Shown here: positions 47,721-60,400 of the stretch, piece by piece | How positions within the stretch are numbered: position 1 is the first letter of the stretch | Layout: each line of letters begins with the position of its first letter | DNA from: Thunnus maccoyii | Taxonomy: Eukaryota > Chordata > Actinopteri > Scombriformes > Scombridae | Assembly (NCBI RefSeq): GCF_910596095.1 | Contig: NC_056535.1 | Location: 29,325,505-29,389,504 of the forward strand | Reading direction: 5' to 3' | DNA: 64,000 nt | Position numbers and translations under genes: made by a program | The notes under the pieces: generated by a model | The model's database searches: none | What the model was told of the DNA's origin: nothing | What the model saw: only the letters and a program-made list of their open reading frames with translations

Positions 47721-48274
47721 GCTTCTGCCCGAGATGACATCAGTGGGGTTGGATCCTCCAGTTTTACACGCCCAGGAGCATCAGAGTACACCCATGAAAT
47801 GGAGGCTGTGATGGACTGCAACGCTAGCGACCGCAATTTCGGGAAGAAAGTGTTCCTGTTGTTACTGTGATGGATGGAAAGCAACATCAGACTGCAGTGG
47901 ATATAATTTGTATTTCTGGATCACATACAGCAGTACAAACCCATCATTTATCTCTGGTCTTTTCATTTCACTGCCGCCGACCGCTTTGTCAATGGCTGTC
48001 CAGGATTGTTGGTTTGGGTGGTACAAGAGAACAAGGCAGTTCTGACTTTTCTGGGCCATTGTGTCGATTTAGGACCCAAAACTGTAAATACATCACTAAA
48101 TGTGAATACTTTATGGATAATTATCTAGCTAGGCTACACCTAGCTAGTTATTTTCCAGTGATCAACTGTGGTGGTGGGGGAGGTATGATTCTCATACTAT
48201 CAATATGTTAATGAAAAAGTGTAGAAGTAACATTAATGAGTGTTTAAGTTTTATAATTAGAATAGAAAAGGATT

Positions 48275-48507
48275 TTTTGGGGGTTTCTTCAGTCCTCTTT
48301 GACAGTAAACTGAAGATCTTTGTGGAGTGGACTGTTGGTTGGGACAAAACAAGACATTTAAAGATGTCACATTGGGTTTTGGGAAATAGTTTTTCACATT
48401 TTTCACCATTTTTGACATCTTATGGACCGAACAATTAATGGATAGTTGAGAAAATAAATAATTGACAGATGAATTGATAATGAAAATAATTATTATTTAC
48501 AGCCCTA
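48275..48507 (+). repeat. AT-rich dispersed element, copy 4
   Basis: Core TTGACAGTAAACTGAAGATC, then TGTTGGTTGGGACAAAACAA, GACATCTTATGGACCGAACA, and an AATAATTATTATTTACAGCCCT end. The left end is truncated. Confidence 0.65.
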
Positions 48508-49769
48508 AATGTCTCTGCTTGATGAGTGCCACTACTGCTCTGCTAACATGCTGCTTTCACTTTGCAGCCTGTCTACATTGTGTTAGGAACATATTGTAAA
48601 TGCAAAGGCCTTAACTGGAATTAAGGTTCTACAAAGATGCATGTAAACCAAAAATCTCAACAACCTGAGCATCAAGCAGGCGTAGCTGATTGGATAATCC
48701 AATTTATGTCAGGAGGTGCATTTGAAACAGAAAAAAACCCTAAACCAACATCTCAGAACAGCCCCGTCTAAGTTCATTTACAAGAGCTTTATAAACAGCC
48801 CTGATTTTAGTAGTTTTAAACAGTTTTTTACACAAGCATTTGAAATAAACACTACTTACACTCAGTTTTCTTGAACCATTTTTAATCAAATGTTCACTCG
48901 GTGGATACAGTTATTTCATCACAGCAGACTCGCTAGATTTTTATTTCAATATTGATGATGAGGGTCATTTTGCAGCTGCGTTAAATGTAGAAGAGGAATT
49001 TTTATTTTAAAAGATGACACTGGGACAAAATCTGGAAACATTGGACGCATCTACTGTGTGGTAACTGAGAGTGACCTGATCATGGTTTTTCATACCAACT
49101 GTCTCTGCGACTCTGAATTTATTTTGCAAATTTGTTTTCACAAACACAAACACGCCTCTGGACTTGTCTTCAACCCCTCATGGGTAAAGTGCTGCGGAGA
49201 AACATTCGGATACAATTTAATGACCATTCAAGACATGAAGACCATTGCATTGAACTGGATTGCACTGAATAACAAAAACAAATGATTTCAGCTTAAAGCA
49301 TTTAAAACAAACGCTCTGAGTGCTGAAACTTGGGATTGTAGTGATCAGAGTCATCAGGCTGCAGGATTCACCCGACCTCAGGATTCACCACAAAATCCGC
49401 TCCAACAGCCGCTCTGTCTGCCAGGCAGACTAATGCTTCAGCACACGGTGTGTCAGGTAATCACAGGTGAGCAGGCTTAAGGCAAAGAAATGAGGTCTTA
49501 AAGACACAGCTTTTTCAAGGTCTTATGTCCCTGCATGAAAGTATTTTTGATAACTCATCCTGCACTTGAGTACATAAATTTAACTAATCAAATGTGACTT
49601 GAGGTGACCAGCTGACACCTTCTATCATATAGTGAATAAGCGTATTCCCCAAATTGTCTCACTAATCTTTTGATACTAGTGCAATTTAGCGACTACTGAC
49701 TCTTTAATGCCACTTAAAATTTAAAGGCTTGTTTTTTTCAGTCATACCACAATTGATTTGTTGAATGTC
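48508..49769. other. Gene-free region
   Basis: No gene, RNA or bounded repeat is recognised. Open frames up to 75 codons show no domain. Confidence 0.4.
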
Positions 49770-50082
49770 AAAAAAATTATCTGCAACAATTCTGATAATC
49801 AATTAGTTGTTTAAAGTCGCTTTTTAAGCACAAAATGCTAAACGCTCTCTGGTTCAAGCTTCTCCAATGTGAGTATTTGCTGCTTTTTCTATTTTACATC
49901 ATTGTAAACTAAATATATTTGGGTTTTGGTTGGACAAAACAAGTAATCTGAAAACGCCGCCATGGGCTCTGAGAAACTGTGATGGACATTTTGTTGCTAT
50001 TTTCTGACATTAACTAATTGATTAATTGTGAAATAATTAACAGATTAATAGATAATGACATTAATCATTAGTTTCAGCCCAA
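49770..50082 (+). repeat. AT-rich dispersed element, copy 5
   Basis: It runs from TCTGCAACAATTCTGATAATCA through TGGTTGGACAAAACAAGTAA and CATTTTGTTGCTATTTTCTG to ATCATTAGTTTCAGCCCAAC. The interior core is shared with the other copies. Confidence 0.65.
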
Positions 50083-52780
50083 CTCATTACAGGGACATGC
50101 CCAAACTCTGCTGCCAGTCACCCGTGATAACATCCTGCGTGCTAAAGCGTTAGCATCCTCATCAGACAGAGCTTCTGACACATACAATATTTTTACAAAA
50201 AAAAAAAAACATTCAGGTTTCCATAGGCACAAGGATCCATATGGCACAATAAACAAATATCAGCTCTGTGACGATGACAAACATCAAAATACAACAGAAT
50301 TAAGACAGAAGCAAAACACTTAAAATGACGCAAATCAACACAATTAGGGTCTGAAATTAACCCTTAACGGCTGTCAGTTGAAGGTTAACTGAACTCTTCT
50401 TCTTCTTGTACTAATATTACTGCAGATTTCCTTCCCTCCAGGCCGCCAAGGTAATTTCTAGGAAAATAAACTTGCAGACGCTTGAAACCTCCTGCGGATC
50501 CATTTAGATCCAATAATCTGGTTTTGATGGTGAAGAATAAATGGTGAAGTAGAAGAATAGTTTTATAAAAGCCTGCTATTATCCTGTATTATCTCGGTGT
50601 AAAATTACACAGTGAAAGAAAGGCTGTGATGCTGAGACTGACAACAGGATGTTTGACTCGACCTTGACTGAGGATTTAAAATGTCAAAGTTTAAGTCAGC
50701 GGACACAGAACTGAGTCAGCTGCTGAAGTGCTGCATTCATTATTATCAGAAAATCAAATCCATATGACATAAAATCAGCAAATGGATGGATGTTATGAAA
50801 GTTATTATCTGAAGGTGGTTATTTTTTGCATTAAGAAAAGTTGCTGTTAAGAAAAAAAGACCGTTTTCAACACAGTCCCTGCAAGCAACTTTAAATAACC
50901 ACAACTATGAAGTAAGACGGAAAACTAAAAGGCAGCTAAATGTTTCTGCAAGTCGATTTTGATAGTCATGATCCGAATCCAACGGCTGCCTGTAAGGAAA
51001 GAAATCTATCTAAGAACTGATGGATTTAAATAATAGCAATGATGTCAAGTATAAGTGATTTGAAATTAATTAGCTAAAACATGCAGAAATAGCAGAGCGG
51101 GTACTTCAGTATTTGTAGGAATGTAGAATAATTAAGTTTTTTTTCTCTGGTGCAAAGGTGATGATGTTATTTTATCTACTGATACTGTAGCTGGTGGAGA
51201 AAACTTTAATTTCGGATTAATTTCAGACCCAGAATACAATCAGAGCTGATCGGCTCGTTGCTGTGGATCCATGTTGCTCTGATCTGAGACAGTACAGACG
51301 TCTGAACACCATCTCTGCCTTTACAGGACTTCCACATCAAAAACACAAGTTCGACATTGCGTAGAGTTATTATTTCCAATGAAGAGAGCAGCTGCGTCAG
51401 TCATAGTGGCGCGCACATCACTGATCTTTGCTAATCTCTCATTTGATGGGAAGTTATAGTATGATGGCGATCCATTGTGCTTCTCTGAATTCCCATAGTT
51501 ATATATAAATCTACTCTCAAATCCTAACGGGTAAAAACTCTCAAGCATTCCAGAAAGAAACTCAGAGAGGACGAGGATACCAGATTAGAAAGTTTACATC
51601 GTTACATCCCAGTGTAGCTTGTAGCATCGTAGTTAGCTGCTTTGTAGGATTATGTGCTGCTCTTTATTTTTGCGCTCTACCTCGCACAAACTATTCGCTC
51701 TTGCAGTTTTGATCTGAAACTGACGTTAAGTTGTTCAGAGTGAATCTATAATTGACCAATCAGGTCACCTCATGCTTACAGAGCTGAATAAAACTCAAGT
51801 TATTTCTTTATATTTTCACCACAGAGGAAGAGATCCATGTCATGGTTCTAACTAACTTCCTCTCACTGCCAGAATCTCTAACTGATGAGTTAATTGCACA
51901 AAATGCAGCAATGAGTCAAACTAATCTATCCCCGATTCACACCAAGCAAAACCAACAAGCAGGTGTGATCGCACCTCAACTGGTTAAGGTTTGTGTAGTT
52001 TCAGACAGATACGCTGCAACAAACATTCTTCTTATTAAGTTGTCATTTTTGTCTGTAATTTGAGTCCTATTTACTTCAAACAACTGAAAAAAATCTGCAA
52101 GTTCTGCAAGAATGTTTTAACTTGTTTCCAATGCAAATCAAAATATATCAAGTATTTTCTAAGTTCAAGTTAAACTTTCTTGCTCCTAACGCAGCAACCT
52201 CCCTTATTTTTCTTGTTTCAAGAGGCAGACACTCATTTCTAGAGATGAGAAGTTAATTTCTATGAAAATATTCTGCACACATATGAAAATATTCACTGCA
52301 CTGGCAGATTTTTTTCACTTGTTTTAGGACTAATTTAAGTCATGTTTTCAGGACTTATTTACAGACAGAAATGACTTTATGAGATTTTTGCAGTGCAGCT
52401 CTGTTGATTTTCTGTAGTTCTTCTTTGTCACTGACGTCCTGCAGTGAAACAGTCCCAGTGGAGTCTGGAGGCTACATGTCAAGGGTCACAGAGATGATTT
52501 CAAACAGGGAGGCTGAAGGAGACTGGGGCAATTAATTCTGCTGCTACGGGATCTGGATCAGGACCAGTAACTGTTCCATGACAGCGTCAGAGCGCCCACA
52601 TTAGAGGTTTGGATGCAGGAAATTCAACTTGGTCATCCAGCGAAATGAAGCGTCCAGTGGCTCCAAAATATCAAACCTTCAAAACGCCACTTTTACAAGC
52701 CTGAAGAGCAGAAATAAAGCCAGTTGGCTGCCTGCTGAAGCAGCGATTGGACCAGAACAGCTCACCAGACCCAGTTTAAG
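50083..52780. other. Gene-free region 3' of pxk
   Basis: AT-rich. No exon, RNA gene or bounded repeat is supported. Open frames here have no domain. Confidence 0.4.
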
Positions 52781-52786
52781 TTTATT
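52781..52786 (-). promoter_or_regulatory. Candidate poly(A) signal of pxk
   Basis: TTTATT on the + strand reads AATAAA on the pxk strand, about 360 bases past the stop codon. Confidence 0.35.
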
Positions 52787-53146
52787 ATCTTTTATCTGGA
52801 GACTGGTGGCTGCTGTGTCTTAGTAACAAAGCAGTCAGAGAAGACAAACCTTCAGGTGGCTTAGATTGTCCAGAGTTTTTCAAAGGGCAAACTGAGGCGG
52901 CCGTTTTCCCCCGCCGATCCTCTACTTTCTCTTAACACAGCAACAGATTTTAAAATTTAAAAGCAGAAAAAAAAAACAGAAAAAGCCTTAAAACTAAAAT
53001 GGTACTTTGATTTTTTTTTTTTTGTGTGTGTGTGTGATATTTTTTCACATCTCAGGGAGCAACGACGTGACCCGGTCCAGACCACAGCGCAGGTGGGTCG
53101 GTCATGTCGTCGTAGTGACGGTTTTCGGTGGCGATGGCGGGCGGGG

Positions 53147-56100
53147 TCAGATGATGGGTTTGCTGCGGTCGACAGTCTTGGCCTTCTTCAGTTTGCCCTT
53201 ACTGAAGGTCTGGATGGAGCTCAGCAGGGCGGTGCGACCTCCCCCGGCTCCATCAGAGGAGGACAGAGGAGGAGGAGGAGGACAAGGGGGGACGTCCAGC
53301 GTAGGAGGGGGAGGAGGAGGAGGAGGAGGAGCAGTTTGGGCTCCTGGTTAAAAAGAGAGAAGAATGAAAGAAAGGAGTGTCAGAGAACAACACCGACGGT
53401 TTCCGGTAACATTCAGTTTCCTCAGAGGCTGGTTGCACAAAGATGTTAGACTGATCTGATTCATGCTAGTCTCAGGTTTTACTCTTAGACTAGTCTGATG
53501 AGAGTTAATGTTTGGTCACATTACACTCTAATGCCACTTTCACTTTAATTCAAACACTTGCAGAAAGCAGGAAAATGTGTCTGCAGCAGAGTTCAAGCTT
53601 GGTGAACTCTGACAATCCTCAACTACTTGTGGAGCTTCACATCACAGCAACTCTGTGGCTGTAAATTTAAAACGGAGGCGCAGCAGTCTTGCTCTCTGTT
53701 ATAATGCTATACCCAATGATTGACTGGGGGGATCTTCCTGATGAACTAAAGAGCTAAAAAGATCAAAATAGATAGTTGAAAATATAATTAAGTGTGATTC
53801 TGGAGGAGGATTTTCTCTCAACCTGTTGACCCAAAAGTTGTTATTAATGGCTTTTAACTGATCTATAAAGAATTAGTAATAAAGTCATTAGTTAAAACCT
53901 GTGAATCCTTTATAAAGGGAGACTTATTACAAAATGGAACCACTAACTGTGCGTCCTGTGGATTTTCCAGAGTAACAGGGATGCTGTTTCTGGAAAGAAT
54001 ATATCTTTGTGAAACCAGCACCTGCAGGTCAGTGTCCAGGCTGAACTCAATCCACCATCAAATTCACCCCAACATGGGACTTTAGGTCAGGTACTACAGA
54101 CAGTTCAGGTACAACAGACACATTATGGCCAGTAGAAATATTGATGTTAAATAACCAGCCTTACTTAAAAATATGGAATCAAGAGGTCCAGTGCTTCCTC
54201 AAGTAAACACATTTAAATTGAGCTGCAACTAATGATTATTTTCAATTATTTTCTCGATTAATTGATTAATCACTTTGTCTATAAAATGTCAGAAAATAGT
54301 GAAAACATCAGTTCTTATTTCCCAAAGTCAAAGGTGACATCTTTAAATGTCTTATTTTGTCTGACCAACAGCCTAAAACCCAAAGATATTCAGTTCACGA
54401 TCATGTGCAACAAAGAAAAGCTTTAAATCATCACATTTGAGAAGCTAAATGCAGCAAATTTGGGGTATTTTTGCTTAAAAAAATTACTTAAACTGTCAAA
54501 ATAGTTGCTAATTAATTTTCTGTTGATCGACTTATTGTTGTAGCTCAACATTTAAATGAGCACGTTGTGATATAATCGTTTCCCAGTATGTATAACAGCA
54601 CTAAATACTACATTACCCATGAGCCTCATTAGCTGTTGCTATGGAGAAGTTCTTGAATATTCAGATCAAACTGATCCAAATTCCAAACATGAATTGTTCC
54701 AACCAGTTTGATAAAGATCAACCTCTAACTTCCCCTCGCCATCTGCCCCACAGCAACAGAATCTGAAGCTCGCTGATTGGATGCTCGCTCACAGCTCTGT
54801 TGTCCTGTACCATCTGAGCTGCTGACCCTGCGTTTCCCTGACAAAAGTCCATTTGTACTTTTGCTGGTGATGAAAAGTGATTCTAGAGAGTGAACTGATG
54901 GTGAATTGAACCTAAAACCTGGTACATCTCTTTCAATTGTGCCATTTTGCATCCCAAACTGAATAAAATAAAAGGGATAAAAGACAGAAGCAAAATGTTT
55001 GAAAGTTCTAACATGTGGGCAAAGCAGAGGCCGAAAACTGCGACTGGAGTCCACGGACTCCACCCGCGGTCCGACTACACAGTAAATCATCTGCTACTGT
55101 AATGAAAGGACATCCGTCAGTCTGACAGATGGGAACCAAACCTGGACAAACTCGTCACTGCAGGAATCAATAAACATGTTTGAAGATATTTTTAGTGGAA
55201 TAACTTGTTTTTTGGTGAACACATTAGAAAATTACCAACAAGGAAAACATAAGAAATTAGATTTGAATCATTTAACAATTGTAGAACCACTAATGCCTGC
55301 AGTGGTGACGGTTTATGTCCAGGATGGCTGTATAACAAACTGACTTTCATTACATTTAGCAGATACAGTGACCTTTAGTGTTTTTTCATTTAATATTCAG
55401 ATGACTCCTCAGACACATCCACAGTCAGAGGGCCCAGCTGTGTCCATATTTTACAATTAAATGTGAAATTCATGCAAACATCTGTGATCACATGTTGGCA
55501 CAATATCTGGTTGGACTGATGGTCTGCTCCTGTATTTATAAAGCATCTCAGAATTCCTTCTTGAAATTGTGCTGAAAGTTAAAGGTGCACTATGTAACAT
55601 TTGGCCAGAATTTTAGTTTAAGAAATTCAAAAATTAACTAAAATTATCAACAGAGTGTGAAGAAATCACTTTTAACATTATGTCAAAGATGTCTATGTAT
55701 TGTGCTGCAGAGATATCTACTGAAGTTAGCTTGCTAACCAGCTAGCCCCTGCCCTCCCTGTCTTGTAATACCACTTTGTACCACAGGGGCGATAGTGAGT
55801 CACTGTAGCGTCCAGTCTGCCCTGTGAGTGAATAGAGCGTTTGGTGGGAAGGGGACGGGCTTTCTCAAGATATGATGCCCCCTATTTGTTTGATGCAGGT
55901 GGCAAAATCTTACACAGTGCACCTTTAAACTAGGACTACAAACACTTTCAGCAGAAGCGACGCCTGTGAGATAGAGAGTAATGCTGCTGTTGTACAAAAC
56001 TCTAAAACACAAAGTATGATGATGTGCTCTAGTTTTTTAACACTTGTGGTTTGTAGTGCTGAACGGTGGTGAATTTCAAAATGCGGCTAAACAACAGTCT

Positions 56101-57411
56101 TCATGTGTGTTGGCAAATACTTTAGGTAGCTATTTACCAAGGTTATAGCGTATGCAAAATTATAATGCTGAAGTAAATAAACTGATTTACAAGTAATCCA
56201 TTTGCATAACACTGTAGGCTGTAAGAACAGCTGCGTGACAGCTGTCCTTATCAGTCCTACTCTATCTCATTGTTTCACAATGTCTGTAACATTGGCACAT
56301 CTTGTGTATATTATGCAATATTTCAGACACACTGATGATGTTGCACAACCTTCAAAATCTTTTCTTCCACTGTCCAATTCCTATTTCAGCTAAACGCCTT
56401 GTTAGCGTACAGTATCAGTGTCCTTACAGATGGGAAAACTTTGGTATTTCTGTAAATATCACCCAGTCTTGTGAAATACACTATAACAATGAACATATCT
56501 GTCAAATAATATCCCTGCTATTACGTTACATAAAATGCGCAAGTCAAACAAGTATAAAGTAAATAAAAAACTCACAAGTGCAAGACTGCAGCTTGTTCTT
56601 CCACACAGTAAAGTCATACTGTTGAAATTATTGGCTGTGACAGACCCAAATTATTACGGTTTCAAAGCTGCATTTTCCATGTTGTCAAAGCAAGGTTTTA
56701 GGGATCTTTGTTTCAGTGGATGTCTGTGCATGTTCTCTTTTTGCAGCCCACATTAGGTCAGTCACAAAAATTATTCAGTTTTTATTGAAACTGTATCTTT
56801 AAATAAGGGCATTATGATCAACGAACATCTCTCCCCCAACAGAATATCTCTGCCTCAACGTCATCTCCTGGCGTCTCCTCAGTTAGGACACCTCGTGAAC
56901 TCAGCACAGACAGAAGTCATTTCATTGGTTAAGAAAGGTCATGAAATGAGAATTTCTGTCCAGTTCAAACAGATTTTTTACTCTGAGATGCTTGATAAAT
57001 ATAGACCCAGATCTCCAACAGTGATGTAAATTATATGCAATTTGTGGTTGAAACCAAAAGGAGCGCAAAACGGTTTCGGCTGGTTCTTCTAAGATCTTTG
57101 TGGACAAAGAATGATCTGAATATTAGATTAAACAAAACAAATGAAGATCCTTCAAAATAATTTATTGAAGAGTTTGGTCAACTGTAGAACAGCCCTATAT
57201 GGCTGGAGGGGGTGGGGGGGGCTACGTGGGACCTACGAGTTCATGAGAAATTCTCTTTTCACAGCTAATAGTTGACCAAAAAAAAAAAAAACCCCAAAAA
57301 GTTCATAGACCTGACACCTCTTCACTGTGAAACCCCGTCCCAAACAGATACACAAGCAGACAAAACAAACAGAGACAGAAACAAACAGACAAACATGCCG
57401 ACTGATCAAGC

Positions 57412-57443
<32 letters not shown>

Positions 57444-60400
57444 CCGACAGATCACAATCTCCAATGAGAACAGCAGGTCTGAATCAGGGAGGAGTTGGAC
57501 CGTCTGTGAGTTTTGGAAATCATTGCAGATTGTGAGGTTTTTATAAAGATGTGCGTACGTCTCGTTCCAGGCAAACAGCGACTCGTTGATTCAGAGAAAG
57601 AAGAAGAAGAAGAAGAAGAGGAAAAGCTTCTTCACTTCAGATCTCATCAGGCCTCTTAAAGCAGGATCAGCCAATAAGAGCCAGGAGAATGTGGTCACAT
57701 GACCTCCTCCCACTGACAGATTCCTACACTCAGTCGTCTTACTTTCAAAAAGAAATTCATGTGACTAACCATCCTGCAGATGCTTTGTTCAAGATGATGC
57801 AGTGCTGTTGATGTTGGAATTATTTCTTAATTGGGCACAATGAGGTTCAGATGATTGGAAGAGGAAATAGATTTTTCAGTGAATTATATTAGTTCTCAAA
57901 GAACAGACACTGTTAGAGATAATTAGTTTTAGTTAATGGAGAAATGTGTTGATGTCAATTACAGATTTATTTAGAACTCAGCTGGGGCTATCCACCGATG
58001 TTGAGTAATTTGAAGAGAGTTTGGTTCATTTACAAAAAAAAAAGTGTTAAATCTCATTGGAACTGAAAAACAGAGACTGAAGAGATGGTTTAAAAACTGT
58101 GTTGTGTAAGTTGCATTTATTGAATATTTGTTGTAATTGACTTTTTTCAAAAAATAAAGAGTGATTTATTGGAGTCGCGTTGTAGGTCTTTAAATTTAAC
58201 TTTAAATGTAACTGAGTTCCCAGAGCATTTTGATAGTTATTAACTGTCTATTAACAGAGTCCAGCTGAATCAGAAGCTTCTCAGACTTAGAACATCAAAC
58301 AGAGAGGTCCAACACATGTTCATTAATTTACAGCCTTCAAATCAAACGTTTGACATTTTAGGAGAAAGGCTTACTCCCCTTCTTGGTAGAGACTTAAATA
58401 AGGAGATCGATATCAATATCATGTCTGTACAGTAAATATAAGGCTGCAGTCAGTTAGTTTAGCTAAGAGCAAAGACTAGAAACAGGAGGAAACAGCAGAC
58501 CTGGTTCTGTCCAACAAAATCAGCTGACCAGCACCTCTAAAGTTCAATAATTTAATTGTTATTAATGTATTTCTTTAATACTAAAGAAACTAATTTTAAT
58601 ACAATTAAAAGTGACTAGTATTTCTTTGCTCTGAGCAGTGGCCAAGCAACCAGCCGGACCACTGATATATGTTTGAGAATTTACAGTATTAGTTTGTTTG
58701 TACCTGAATAACTCTCCTTTTTGTTATGAAGGGCAATAACATCTCAATTCAAGTATCATATTTTGTGATGAATGTTTTGTGCGCATATTACTGACAGAAA
58801 CACCTTCTTACACTACACTATACGTTACTTTCAACACCTTTTTGTGTCTGCGAATCAAAAAATTACACACCTCAAGAACCCTGGTTTGTAAACTGGTCCA
58901 GGTTTCAGCTTTCAGTTGACGGACGGGCATATTAGTACACAGAAAGCTCTCATTTTAACCTGTGCTGCTTTCTGCACTGGCTCCATATTGGCACCTGCTT
59001 CAGCCGCATCTATCTTTAAATTTAAATTTTTTTAAAAAGTCTGTTTTTTTCATTCCTTTAGTTTATGAGCAAGAGGCAGATCTTTGTGAGCAGGAGTTTG
59101 CCGGGAGGCTAGGGTGTACGACAACTTTAAAAACCACCAGAGAGCTTCATCATCATCATCATCGACATTATAAATCTCTTTACTTTACCCAACGACACGG
59201 TCAGAATGGAGCATGCTCTATGGTGGAGACAGCACAGGAAGAAGAGAAAGAGGGAGATGACGGTTATCTATTCAGTGAACCAATCAGCATTTACACAGTA
59301 TCACCAGGACGGAGAGGAGAGGAGAGGAGAGGAGAGGAGAGGAGGAGGAGAAGAGGAGGAGAGGAGAGGAGAGGAGAGGAGACAAGACGAGAGGAGACAA
59401 GAGAAGAAAGGAGGAGACAAGAGGAGAGGGGAGGAGAAGAGGAGGAGAAGAGGAGACATGAGTGGGAAAGGAGAGAGGAGGAGAGGAGAGGAGAGGAGAG
59501 GAGGAGGAGAAGAGAGGAGGAGAGGAGAGGAGACGAGACGAGAGGAGACGAGAGAAGAAGGGAGGAGACAAGAGGAGAGGGGAGGAGAAGAGGAGGAGAA
59601 GAGGAGACAAGAGTAAGAAAGGAGAGGAGAGGAGAGGAGAGGAAAGGAGAGGAGAGGAGAAGAGGAGGAGAAGAGGAGTCAAGAGTAGGAGAGGAGAGAG
59701 AAGGAGAGGAGACGAGAGGAGAGAAAAATCAGGGTAGGACACTGATGCTGGATAAATATCAGCATGTTATAAAAACTTAAAAGGATTAGTCTGGTGATAT
59801 TCTATATTCAAATGCGCCATGTCTTCCTGTTTGAGTAACATTTGCTAAAAACTACAGATCCCAGCTGTGTTTAAAAACGGGCTTATGGTTGAGAGCTTAG
59901 GAAGAGAAGTCAGAAAATATTGAGAGATCAACTAAAACATGGTCGGTTTTGGTCGTTTTGGTTTGCTGTCTATAAGAAAAATATAGAAAATCATCAGACT
60001 AGTACTTTAAAATATTAAATAAAACATCTGTGTCCGACCCTGTGTCCAACTAGCTAGAGACAGACACAAAGTGAATAAGACACACTGCTAAAGCAGAGAC
60101 AGATACCTGTCTGAAAACCAGGTTATCATATGACGAGAGAAGAGAGACAGACAGACAGACAGAGCAGTCAAATCAAATGTCTTCATAGTCACACATGCAG
60201 ATTTCAGATGAAAATTGAGGGCAGAAATTCAGGATTAATGATAAAGATGCTTGTAGTGGTATCAGCAGTGTGTTGAGACTCGACACAGCCCCGGCAGGTC
60301 CTCATCACAGGGGGGGCGCTACACTGTCTGTACGATACTTTTCCAAAACAGAGACAGACAGATGGGATGACAAAACGACAAAAAGATAGACAAACAAATG

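Noticed and set aside
53007..53449. Gly/Arg-rich + strand frames near 53.2 kb
   Set aside because: They are antisense to the polyproline-coding last exon of pxk.
57391..57444. CRISPR-like array of direct repeats
   Set aside because: These are contiguous tetranucleotides without spacers. The context is a vertebrate intron.
58962..59780. 272-codon open frame, the longest in the window
   Set aside because: Most of it is Arg/Glu repeats from the GGAGA tract, with equally long frames on both strands. It is repeat-driven and lies within a pxk intron.
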